Below are positions 17,901 through 25,295 of a stretch of DNA of 47,395 nucleotides, piece by piece. The stretch spans positions 1-47,395 of the forward strand of contig QZKC01000058.1 in the NCBI GenBank assembly GCA_003599425.1. Direction: 5' to 3'. The notes under the pieces are model-generated. The model worked only from the letters and a program-made list of their open reading frames with translations. It was not told where the DNA came from and did not search any database. The stretch comes from Nitrospiraceae bacterium (GTDB lineage Bacteria; Nitrospirota; Thermodesulfovibrionia; UBA6902). The translations under genes and the position numbers were made by a program. Position 1 is the first letter of the stretch. Each line of letters opens with the position of its first letter.

Positions 17901-18851
17901 TTATTCCTTTTTCTTTGTTTGAGAATCTGGCTGGGCCTGTATTGGCTGTGACTTATGTTCAGGAGTTTCCTTCTTTTGTTCTTCCAGTAAATCCCTTTCC
18001 CTGCTAACCTTGAGTTCTTCCGGGGTTGCTTCGCTGCCCGGGGTTGGCGAACTTTTAATGATATTTACAACCGGCTCGTATCTGTCATACTGGGCTGTTC
18101 TGTGGCAGGCTGTTTTGCAGGTTCCGCCAGTGTCTGTTATTTCAAATTCGGTTGAGAGAGTTCGGGTCCCGAATTTAAATGTCTCCGCGACAAGTTTTTT
18201 GCTTTTTGAACCGTGATGCTCGTGGCAGGTCCTGCACGTTCTCCCTTTTTTCTTGTTTACGTGCTTAAAGTGAAGGTTGAGATTTCCATTCCTGTACTTT
18301 GTCTCGGTAAGAGTCCTTGGCGATGTCAGGCTGTTTTCAAAGTTTTGATGACACTGTGTATTTATGCAAAGTCCATATGTTCCTGATGCATAAGATACAT
18401 AGGGAGCATCCGGGTAAGGAGCCTTCAAATGCCGGTAATAATCGCTTTCGTGCGCATCATGGCATGTGGTGCATTTGCCTTCCGCAAAAGGGGCGTGCTG
18501 TATCAAATCCCTGTTCTCAAGAATGATCTTTGGCGGATTCCCTTTTATGTCAGGTGGAAGGGTAGATTTCTCCCCGTGGCATTCGATGCAGAGCGGGAGG
18601 GTTATCTGGGATATTTCTTTAAACCTGTGCTCACCTTCTCTGGCGATCTTATGGCAGCGGGTGCAGCGTACCGGATCGAGCCCTATAGAATGAATATATT
18701 TTTTCTTCCCCATCTTTGCGTGGCAGTCAGCAGTTATGCATGAGGCATTTGTGTCTATGAGCAAAATTTTTGTTTCTTCTGATGCATGGGAAAGAAGAAA
18801 ACATGCTGCAGAAAACAGTGTGATTGATACAATTATGGTTATTCTTTTCAT
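17901..18851 (-). CDS. Seven-heme c-type cytochrome with non-standard heme motifs
   Basis: This 316-residue protein has a signal peptide (cleavage near 'LLSHAS'). Heme motifs in order are CITADCH (CX4CH), CTRCH, CIECH, CTTCH, CINTQCH (CX4CH), CRTCH and CKTACH (CX3CH). Three of seven are therefore not CxxCH. CX4CH hemes are known from cytochrome c3 of Desulfovibrio; CX3CH is rarer. The last 70 residues are hydrophilic and rich in Lys, Glu, Pro and Gln, like a tail or linker. It is the first gene of the ten-gene conduit operon and is followed after 24 bases by an NHL lipoprotein. An AT-rich stretch (TTTAAAATTATATTATAAT) upstream could supply a promoter; the element is not certain. Confidence 0.9.
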   Translation of the reverse strand: MKRITIIVSITLFSAACFLLSHASEETKILLIDTNASCITADCHAKMGKKKYIHSIGLDPVRCTRCHKIAREGEHRFKEISQITLPLCIECHGEKSTLPPDIKGNPPKIILENRDLIQHAPFAEGKCTTCHDAHESDYYRHLKAPYPDAPYVSYASGTYGLCINTQCHQNFENSLTSPRTLTETKYRNGNLNLHFKHVNKKKGRTCRTCHEHHGSKSKKLVAETFKFGTRTLSTEFEITDTGGTCKTACHRTAQYDRYEPVVNIIKSSPTPGSEATPEELKVSRERDLLEEQKKETPEHKSQPIQAQPDSQTKKKE

Positions 18852-18940
18852 AACGGTCTCAATTTGAATAAAGAAACATTGGATTATAATATAATTTTAA
18901 AGTGATTACCATCCTTCAGATTGTGGATGGCAGACAGAAA

Positions 18941-18972
18941 AAAAACAGGCAGGTTAAAACCTGCCTGTTTTT
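18941..18972 (-). terminator. Terminator after the tetraheme cytochrome
   Basis: AACAGGCAGG and CCTGCCTGTT pair around TTAAAA, with T-runs on both sides, so the hairpin may work in both directions. It separates the riboswitch-controlled tetraheme gene from the downstream ten-gene operon, which may also receive some read-through. Confidence 0.88.
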
Positions 18973-18990
18973 TAAAGCTCGTTCATTATC

Positions 18991-19659
18991 TTACTTCAAG
19001 TGACATGTAAGACAAAGAGCAGAAGCTGCATTGCTGACTCTTAAGAGAGCTGTGCCTGCAACTGCTTCCTGATCATGAACATCATGGCATGAATGGCACT
19101 GAAGTTTGCCGCCTACATCGAGAACGTCAGCGATAACGCCGCTTGTTCCGATTGGTGTTGATGCAGCAATATTCAGGTTCACATCTGCAACATCATCATA
19201 CACGATTGAGATCGGATGTGTGCCTCTCAGGTCCTCATTGCCGTTGTCGTCCAGTCTCGGAATTTCAGCGTATGTCGGTACGGAAGTTGTGGTAACTGCT
19301 GTGTTTTTCCCGAAAGCTTCGAGAGCAACTGTACCATCATGGCAAGCCAGACAAAGCTTTGCAACCCCTGTCGGCTGAGCATCTACTGCTCCGTCGAGAG
19401 ATGAGCTCAGTGCTGAATCATACATAGTGTATGTAGCTGCACTTAAGTCGTGGTTCCAAAGCATACCTGCTGCGTTGCTTGCTCTACCGCCATCATGTGG
19501 AGTATGGCAGGTGACGCAAATTTCACCAGTGCTGTTCCATGCTGCTGCTGAGAAATCATGGGGGCTGTTGAGAATACCTGCGCCGTTACCTGCTGCCATC
19601 GCCAAACTGCTTAAGCCAACGATTAAAATTGTTAATACAGGAACTAAATATTTTTTCAT
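18991..19659 (-). CDS. Tetraheme c-type cytochrome under riboswitch control
   Basis: I start at the ATG at 19659 (MKKYLVPVLT), with AAAGGAGGTGG seven bases upstream. The longer ORF runs back through the riboswitch and is not coding. The product has 222 residues, a signal peptide ending in 'SLAMA', and four CxxCH motifs: CVTCH, CLACH, CHSCH and CLTCH, the last at the very C-terminus. It matches the first four-heme module of the 12-heme protein at 11239-12972 ('LCLACHDGTVAL' against 'LCLSCHDGTIAL'). It is probably an abundant soluble periplasmic carrier. Its leader carries a sigma54 promoter and a cyclic-dinucleotide riboswitch, and a terminator follows, so it is a monocistronic, tightly controlled unit. 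Confidence 0.93.
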   Translation of the reverse strand: MKKYLVPVLTILIVGLSSLAMAAGNGAGILNSPHDFSAAAWNSTGEICVTCHTPHDGGRASNAAGMLWNHDLSAATYTMYDSALSSSLDGAVDAQPTGVAKLCLACHDGTVALEAFGKNTAVTTTSVPTYAEIPRLDDNGNEDLRGTHPISIVYDDVADVNLNIAASTPIGTSGVIADVLDVGGKLQCHSCHDVHDQEAVAGTALLRVSNAASALCLTCHLK

Positions 19660-19691
19660 TCTGTTCCACCTCCTTTCGTTGTTAGAGTTTT

Positions 19692-19771
19692 TACGATGGC
19701 AGCAAAACCGTCTGTCCCAGACCTTTTGCTTTCCGTGCCTGCCTTGCAGCAGGGTTGGCTTTTTCATCGTA
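19692..19771 (-). promoter_or_regulatory. GEMM-I-type cyclic-dinucleotide riboswitch aptamer
   Basis: Read on the minus strand: P1 TACGATG pairs with CATCGTA at the far end. Then AAAAAGCCAACC precedes a perfect hairpin CCTGCT-GCAA-GGCAGG with a GNRA tetraloop, followed by CACGGAAAGC. A second hairpin, GCAAAA/TTTTGC, encloses GTCTG-GGA-CAGAC. This is the GEMM-I plan: conserved GCAAACC-like strand, GNRA hairpin, ACGCAAAGC-like joining strand with the intercalating A, then P2 and P1. By hand alignment the base at the position called G20 in the Vibrio Vc2 RNA is A, a change known to favour 3',3'-cGAMP in Geobacter. The aptamer ends 33 bases before the ATG. I see no clear terminator between them, so control may act on ribosome access. 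Confidence 0.82.
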
Positions 19772-19786
19772 TCCGGCTTTATGAAA

Positions 19787-19802
19787 TGCAAACGCTGTGC
19801 CA
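19787..19802 (-). promoter_or_regulatory. Sigma54 (-24/-12) promoter
   Basis: TGGCACAGCGTTTGCA on the minus strand matches the sigma54 consensus TGGCAC-N5-TTGCA exactly in both elements, with the correct spacing between GG and GC. Expected initiation about 12 bases after the GC falls at the start of the riboswitch aptamer, so the transcript would begin with P1. This agreement supports both calls. Confidence 0.85.
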
Positions 19803-19855
19803 AAAAAAAAATATAATAAAATCAAAAGGTAATATGCCAATAGGCGATTACCTCC

Positions 19856-19904
19856 TGTCAGAATGACAAAGTTTTATTGCCAAAATGACGTTATTATGTG
19901 GCAA
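19856..19904. promoter_or_regulatory. Candidate upstream activator sites for the sigma54 promoter
   Basis: Two inverted repeats lie roughly 60-105 bases upstream of the -24 element: TGTCA-GAA-TGACA (19856-19868) and TTGCCA-N16-TGGCAA (19877-19904). Position and symmetry suit binding of an NtrC-class activator. Which protein binds is not known. Confidence 0.5.
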
Positions 19905-20020
19905 CATTCATAAGATAGAATTATGGAAAAGCATTAACAGTGTATTGATCATGAGCAGTAAAAGATCCTATATATTTATATCACATGTAACTGCATAATT
20001 GAAGGGGTATAAATAACAAT

Positions 20021-20065
20021 ATAAAAAAAACAAAACCCCTTAAGAATCAATCTTAAGGGGTTTTG
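20021..20065 (-). terminator. Terminator after the DsbA-like gene
   Basis: A perfect 15-bp stem, CAAAACCCCTTAAGA / TCTTAAGGGGTTTTG, has a five-base loop and is followed on the minus strand by a run of Ts (plus strand aaaaaaaa). It starts 12 bases beyond the stop codon. Confidence 0.93.
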
Positions 20066-20076
20066 AGAGGGAAAAA

Positions 20077-20889
20077 CTATTTCTTCAGGATAGTATCGAT
20101 AACCTGTTTGAAATCATTAAAGGATCTGTATTGCATCCTTTTCCCGTTCACAAATATAGTTGGAGTGCCTGAGACATCTGAACTTCGTGCAAGCGCTATA
20201 TCCTGCTGGATTATCTGATCGTATTTATTGCTTGCGAGATCTGCTGAAAATTTCTCTGCATTCAAACCGAGCTGCTGAGCAAAGTTTTTAAGAGATTCCT
20301 CGGTAATCTGTCCCAGATTCTGGAAAATGAGATCATGCATTTCCCAGAACTTCCCCTGTTCTTTTGCCGCTTCAGATGCCTTGGCTGCAAGCATGGCATA
20401 GTTGTGAAAGGGCAAAGGATAATGCTTGAAGGCAAGCTTGACGTCTTTAGGATAAGCTTTCAGAACATCCATGAGCGTTGGTGACACCTGTGCGCAATAG
20501 GGGCACTGAAAATCAGAGAACTCAACAATGGTGACCGGGGCATTCTTATTTCCTTTTACTGCTGAATGGGCAACAGGCAGATTGTAGACCTTGTTAAAAT
20601 CAATTGAGGGTCTTCCCTGCTGCGCTGCCGGCGCCGGAGCCGCAGACTTCTTTTCAATATCCGCCAGTTTTGCAAGGATCACTTTTTGGTTGTTCTGAAT
20701 ATCGTTGAGGGTATTTCTCATGTCACCCTGTATGTTTTTTATTTCTGTCTGGATATTTTTGATTTCCTGCAGGTCTTCCTTTGATAGCCCCGCACCCTTC
20801 ATTTCTGTTGCAGGTTCTTTCTGCACACAGCCGGATAAGCTCAAAGTTATGCAAAGCATCAGTGACATGGCCGTAAAAATTTTTCTCAT
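20077..20889 (-). CDS. DsbA-family thiol-disulfide lipoprotein
   Basis: This 270-residue protein has a lipoprotein signal peptide ending in 'LSLSGC'. A predicted coiled coil spans about residues 33-80 ('EIKNIQTEIKNIQ'). A DsbA-like thioredoxin domain has the redox centre in 'FSDFQCPYCAQV' and the cis-Pro segment 'VSGTPTIFVNG'. GGAGGAA precedes the ATG. It would oxidise, reduce or isomerise disulfides in the periplasm. Its place between multiheme cytochrome genes suggests that it keeps CxxCH cysteines in the right state for heme attachment, or serves their maturation. That link rests on position only. It has its own terminator. Confidence 0.9.
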   Translation of the reverse strand: MRKIFTAMSLMLCITLSLSGCVQKEPATEMKGAGLSKEDLQEIKNIQTEIKNIQGDMRNTLNDIQNNQKVILAKLADIEKKSAAPAPAAQQGRPSIDFNKVYNLPVAHSAVKGNKNAPVTIVEFSDFQCPYCAQVSPTLMDVLKAYPKDVKLAFKHYPLPFHNYAMLAAKASEAAKEQGKFWEMHDLIFQNLGQITEESLKNFAQQLGLNAEKFSADLASNKYDQIIQQDIALARSSDVSGTPTIFVNGKRMQYRSFNDFKQVIDTILKK

Positions 20890-20991
20890 TGTTCGTTCCT
20901 CCTTATGATCTGGATGAATGCCTGGAAATTGTGATTATGATACTACAGCATGGAAAAAATGTATAGGGTTTGAGCCGTTGAATGCCTTAAT

Positions 20992-21027
20992 AAAAAGCAC
21001 GGGCTTTGTTATAGCCCGTGCTTTTTT
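20992..21027 (-). terminator. Terminator after the MopE-decaheme gene
   Basis: AAAAAGCACGGGCT and AGCCCGTGCTTTTTT pair around TTGTTAT, with T-runs on both strands. It lies about 30 bases past the stop codon at 21059. Confidence 0.92.
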
Positions 21028-21058
21028 CTGGCAAAGGGTATCGGTATTGCCAGTGCCT

Positions 21059-23746
21059 TTATGGCTCTGCGCTCGGGCCTGGAACCATGAAAGACCTGTT
21101 GTGGTCGTGACAGAGCATGCAGTAAGAACCGTCCTGGTTTGCACCGTCTGCATGAATACCGTCACTCGGCCCCCCTGCGGCGAGGTTATGCGATGTAAAT
21201 GAATGACATGTTTCGCATATGTTCTCGTTGCGCGGTGGCCCGTCGCCGAGAGAACCTGCACCGATCCTGGTTATATTGGATATAATACTGTTGGGTATAA
21301 TGCTGAATGCATTAAGAGGCCGCAGAAGTTTTCTGTTCCCGCCTACAGAAAACATCGGGTCATGACAGTCAACGCACATGATCTCATAACTGTATTTATT
21401 AGTAGCAAATTCATTTTTTGCCGGATCACTGGTGTGCCCGTCCCGTTCACCATGACAGCGCTGGCAGTGTGTATCAGGGATTTTCTCGCGATAATCGATA
21501 TCGCCAGGGGCAAGTTCAACATGACACAACTGACAGTTGGCATTGAAGAATGCGGTATTGTGAGGAGGCGGCGCAGTTGATCCGGTCGGAAGAAAACCAT
21601 CCTTGTGCAGGTGGCATTCACTGCATTTCTGTCCGTCAAAATGGCCCACATAATTTCCGAGAGAATCATAATCCCTCGGCGCAGTTCCGTCTCTGCGATG
21701 GTGCCTTGTCCTTGTGTGGCACATCTCGCAGACATTTTTATTATGAGGCGGCCCGTCAGCAAATGAGCCGGGACCTGACGGTGCAGTAAACTGAACAAGT
21801 TCTTCAACATGCTGGCCTGTCGCCGCATTGTCAAAACAAATGTATTCTTTTATATATTTTCCGTACGCAGTCGTGTATGCCAGGTTCTGCTCCTGCAGAT
21901 GGGGATTATGGCAGGTTACGCAGGTCTGCCCCCAGTTTCCGTATTTGGCTCCGGTAACTGATGATGAATGCATTCTCACATTGGGCGCAGTTCCGTATCC
22001 ATACGGAGGATTCATTGGGTATTGTGCCTTGAGTGTACCGTTGAGAGGGTCGGATGTGTCGGCGGGATCCGCATGGCAGCGCTGGCACTGATAACGTGTA
22101 TTGTCCTGGAAGTTGTTCGGATTATGGCACTTGCCGCAATCAAGGGCTCCGCTGTTCGGATGGGCTGTTCCGTCAGGATTCAGCAGAGCGAAGAAGTGCG
22201 GGCCGTCCTTTGGAGATGTCCTGGTCGCGCATGTTGGAGGTATGCATTTCGGGTCTGCTGCGTCTGTCTTTGAATTGCAATTGTTGTCTATTCCGTCGCT
22301 GCATGTCGGACTGCCAAACGGTCCTTCTGTCTTGCCAGGGTTAACATTGACATTATTGTCATTGCAGTCTCCTGCGCATATAGCATATCCGTCTTTATCA
22401 TTATCAATGTCCGTGGAGATATCTCTCCTTCCATCACAGTTGTTGTCTTTTCCATCACACAGGATGGGGGTGCCAGGATAAACTTTGTTGTCTGTATCGT
22501 CACAGTCGCCTGGCGAACTGCTGTCTATGCAGGGTCCTGTCTCGCAGAAACCATCAAGGTCATTATCGACATTTAGCTGATTGCAGGCCGCATTATCTGC
22601 CATATCCGTAAGTCCGTTACAATTGTTGTCAAGGCCGTCGCTGCAGGTAGGGGTGCCCGGAGGGCCTTCGGTCTGTGGTGTTGCAGGCGTACAGGTATTG
22701 ACTATCACACCATTTTGGCAGATATTCTGTCCCGTTGATACACAGACCCCGGTTCCGCAGTTGGTTGAGGTAGGCACATATCCTTCATCAGGAGTTCCAG
22801 AGCAGTTCTCATCCACGTTATTGCAGTTCGTGTCTGTCTTGCCAGGGTTTATGTTTGGATTATTGTCGTTACAGTCAACGGCGGTGCCATTGGGACAGGC
22901 AGCTTCTCCATTTGCGCCATACCCGTCGCCGTCGTTGTCAATACATGCAGTCAGACAATTGCTGTCATTATTATCTGATGCTCCATCACAATCATTATCG
23001 ATGCCGTCAGTACATGTTGCATTGCCCAGAGGGCCTTCTGCCTGAGGAGTTCCGGGAATGCATGTATTGACCACAATACCGTTCTGACAGATGTTCTGTC
23101 CTGCCGCCGTACAGGCGCCAACTCCGCAGCTTGTTGGTGATGGTACATAACCTTCATCGGCTGCGCCGGAGCAGTTTTCGTCAATATTATTACAGTTCGT
23201 ATCCGGAGCGCCAGGGTTAATGCTTACATTGTTATCGTTACAGTCGGTCTCAGGGTGCGTGCAGAAAGCGCTTCCAGGGTTTCCGTAACCGTCCTTGTCC
23301 TTGTCGAGGCAGGGATTCTGGCAATCAGAGTCCGCAGAGTCAGTTCTGTTATCGCAGTCGTTGTCGATATTGTCACTGCAAACCGGGGCGCCGAAAGGGC
23401 CTTCTGAAATATAGGGAGACCTGTTAGGATTATTGTCATCACAGTCGCCTTTGCACCAGGGTACTCCGTCGTTATCTTTGTCTTCATCAGTTGCGAAGTC
23501 TTTTCTTCCGTCGCAGTCGTTGTCTTTGGCGTCACAGATGCGTTGTGCTCCGGGAAAGACTTTGGGGTCAGTATCGTCACAGTCGGCCTTGTTTCCATTT
23601 GGACAGGATATATCTCCGGGGCTGCCGTAACCGTCACTATCGTTATCAACGCAGACTGCCTGTGCGGATAACGGCATCAGGGTTACAACACCAAGCATGA
23701 GTATGAAGCATAAAAGCATGGATAGATTTTTTTTGCGTACAGACAT
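21059..23746 (-). CDS. MopE-type metal-binding repeats fused to a decaheme cytochrome domain
   Basis: I choose the ATG at 23746 (MSVRKKNLS) with AAGGAGGG upstream (895 residues). A signal peptide ends near 'LSAQA'. Residues about 25-500 are about six Cys- and Asp-rich units of the MopE or 'putative metal-binding motif' type ('DNDSDGYG', 'DCDDTDPKVFPG', 'CSDNIDNDCD'), as in calcium- or copper-binding surface proteins. Two of them repeat as a longer block containing 'NCNN(I/V)DENCSG'. The remaining 390 residues carry ten CxxCH motifs, ending with CVDCH, CETCH and CMLCH in the same spacing as the giant cytochrome at 2-4369. The protein is probably surface-exposed, combining metal binding with electron transfer. 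It stands alone, with a terminator behind it. Confidence 0.92.
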   Translation of the reverse strand: MSVRKKNLSMLLCFILMLGVVTLMPLSAQAVCVDNDSDGYGSPGDISCPNGNKADCDDTDPKVFPGAQRICDAKDNDCDGRKDFATDEDKDNDGVPWCKGDCDDNNPNRSPYISEGPFGAPVCSDNIDNDCDNRTDSADSDCQNPCLDKDKDGYGNPGSAFCTHPETDCNDNNVSINPGAPDTNCNNIDENCSGAADEGYVPSPTSCGVGACTAAGQNICQNGIVVNTCIPGTPQAEGPLGNATCTDGIDNDCDGASDNNDSNCLTACIDNDGDGYGANGEAACPNGTAVDCNDNNPNINPGKTDTNCNNVDENCSGTPDEGYVPTSTNCGTGVCVSTGQNICQNGVIVNTCTPATPQTEGPPGTPTCSDGLDNNCNGLTDMADNAACNQLNVDNDLDGFCETGPCIDSSSPGDCDDTDNKVYPGTPILCDGKDNNCDGRRDISTDIDNDKDGYAICAGDCNDNNVNVNPGKTEGPFGSPTCSDGIDNNCNSKTDAADPKCIPPTCATRTSPKDGPHFFALLNPDGTAHPNSGALDCGKCHNPNNFQDNTRYQCQRCHADPADTSDPLNGTLKAQYPMNPPYGYGTAPNVRMHSSSVTGAKYGNWGQTCVTCHNPHLQEQNLAYTTAYGKYIKEYICFDNAATGQHVEELVQFTAPSGPGSFADGPPHNKNVCEMCHTRTRHHRRDGTAPRDYDSLGNYVGHFDGQKCSECHLHKDGFLPTGSTAPPPHNTAFFNANCQLCHVELAPGDIDYREKIPDTHCQRCHGERDGHTSDPAKNEFATNKYSYEIMCVDCHDPMFSVGGNRKLLRPLNAFSIIPNSIISNITRIGAGSLGDGPPRNENICETCHSFTSHNLAAGGPSDGIHADGANQDGSYCMLCHDHNRSFMVPGPSAEP

Positions 23747-23933
23747 ATGTCCCTCCTTATTAACTTGCAGAGCAAAAAAGCACAAATGTTTTTTGATAAA
23801 CGACTTAACAGTAATGAAAACCTATGCTTAAGCTAAGAAAATCTATCATTCTTTTTGTTAACTGTCAAGAAGGGAATTGTTAATGCCGGAATTGCTAATG
23901 CTTATAACTTATAGATCAGCATCTGCAATCGGG

Positions 23934-23972
23934 AAAAAAGAAGAACCCCGCGCTAAAACCGCGGGGTTCTTT
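23934..23972 (-). terminator. Terminator after the YadA-head-like gene
   Basis: AAGAACCCCGCG pairs with CGCGGGGTTCTT around CTAAAAC, followed on the minus strand by CTTTTTT. It lies 30 bases past the stop at 24003. Confidence 0.92.
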
Positions 23973-24002
23973 GTCTGGCAATAACCTGATAGTTTTTAAA
24001 CG

Positions 24003-25295
24003 CTAATTTGCTGATGAATAACTGCCACCGCGCCAATTGTATGTTGGTGGAATAGTGTAATTTGTAGTTCTGTTTCTTCCGCCGCTTACAGATGAATAGT
24101 CGCCGGTTGCCGTGTTATTTTCACCTCCGCTGACTGAAGCATTGGTGCCGCTTGCCGTATTATCATACCCGCCTGTTATTGAAGAGGACGGTCCACTGGC
24201 TGTGTTGAAGTCCCCCCCGGTTACTGTGGATGTATAACTGCTTGCGATATTGTTCGAACCACCGGTGACAGATGCCGTATCACCACTTGCAAGATTTAAA
24301 AATCCTCCGCTTACTACAGCATATTGTCCATATAATGGATTGATTGGGTCGCCTGCTATGTTCTGTAATCCACCAAAGGTTGCAGTGAAGTTTCTGACTG
24401 CAGAATTAACAGCGCCACCGCTAACCAATGAAAAATCACCACTTGCAGTGTTATTCTCACCTGCGATTGCTACGGCATAATTCCCGCTTGCTATGTTTGA
24501 AGCGCCGCCTATTGTGGAAGAATATTGACCGGAAATTGAGCTCCAGTAACCTGATACGATGCCTCCGAAACTGCTGTAATCGTTATATGCCCCCAGGACA
24601 AGATTGTGCGAACCGGTCCTTGTATCTGTTCCACGCAGTTCATTGTAACCGATAATGATGTTGCCCAGTCCGTTAACAGTTCCGAACGTAGAATTACTTC
24701 CGCTTCTTACATGGAGGTTGGCTCCATCAATGTAAATATCATTGCCTGAACGGGTGACATTAGCAAGCAATGCCTCGAGTGCCGCTACCCTGTCCGCTAA
24801 AGTTTTCAGTTCATCTGAGCAGACCCAACTGCTGCCGTTCCACTTCACGATCTGATCGGTAGTGCAGGAAATAGCTGCTCTGGCAAGCGAATTCACTGTG
24901 GGATCAGATTCCGTTACAGTATTGGTTGAACACGTCCATGCTGTACCATTCCATTTGGCCACCTGGTTGCTGGTACAGCCTTGCGGCATTTGATAAGACG
25001 TTGAGAGAGAGAGTGAAACATCTCCTGATTCACCTCCGCCGCTGAGTCCTGTCCCTGCAGTAACTGACGTTATAGTACCGCTGCCGCCACCGCTGCCTGC
25101 GGTGGTCTGGAAAGTTCCGTCAGGGAACTTGATCCCGCCGCTCGTGGTCTCAATTACTCCGTTGACTGTAAGTCTGGATGATGGTGTTGATGTGTTGATG
25201 CCGACATAGCCATTAGTGTCGATTGTCACCTGGGCAAAGACAGATGGGCTTACCATAAGTAGCCATAGTAAGAGAACTACGATTTTCTTTTTCAT
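24003..25295 (-). CDS. Secreted YadA-head-like repeat protein
   Basis: The start is the ATG at 25295 (MKKKIVVLLL), four bases after GGAGGT; the in-frame extension to 25673 is rejected. It has 430 residues and a signal peptide ending in 'PSVFAQ'. An N-terminal 'DTNGYVGINTSTPSSRLTV' motif is of the kind found at the start of tail-fibre-like and trimeric surface proteins. A Gly-rich region is followed by two 'CTxxQxxKWNGxxWxC' units, a coiled segment, and then about ten 14-residue repeats of the YadA-head type ('NxASGxxSxVxGG'). There is no C-terminal membrane anchor or chaperone domain, so secretion or attachment by another route must be assumed. It is probably a trimeric beta-roll adhesin or sheath. 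Confidence 0.82.
   Translation of the reverse strand: MKKKIVVLLLWLLMVSPSVFAQVTIDTNGYVGINTSTPSSRLTVNGVIETTSGGIKFPDGTFQTTAGSGGGSGTITSVTAGTGLSGGGESGDVSLSLSTSYQMPQGCTSNQVAKWNGTAWTCSTNTVTESDPTVNSLARAAISCTTDQIVKWNGSSWVCSDELKTLADRVAALEALLANVTRSGNDIYIDGANLHVRSGSNSTFGTVNGLGNIIIGYNELRGTDTRTGSHNLVLGAYNDYSSFGGIVSGYWSSISGQYSSTIGGASNIASGNYAVAIAGENNTASGDFSLVSGGAVNSAVRNFTATFGGLQNIAGDPINPLYGQYAVVSGGFLNLASGDTASVTGGSNNIASSYTSTVTGGDFNTASGPSSSITGGYDNTASGTNASVSGGENNTATGDYSSVSGGRNRTTNYTIPPTYNWRGGSYSSAN

Noticed and set aside
18860-18900. Sigma70 promoter for the ten-gene operon
   Set aside because: TATAAT is present in an AT-rich stretch but no -35 at correct spacing stands out; noted in the gene entry only.
19660-19803. 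N-terminal extension of the tetraheme cytochrome
   Set aside because: This segment is the riboswitch leader; the signal peptide starts at 19659 behind AAAGGAGG.
22200-23700. CRISPR array or VNTR
   Set aside because: The repeating DNA words encode MopE-type protein repeats in one long frame; spacing and sequence vary as coding repeats do, without constant repeat and spacer units.
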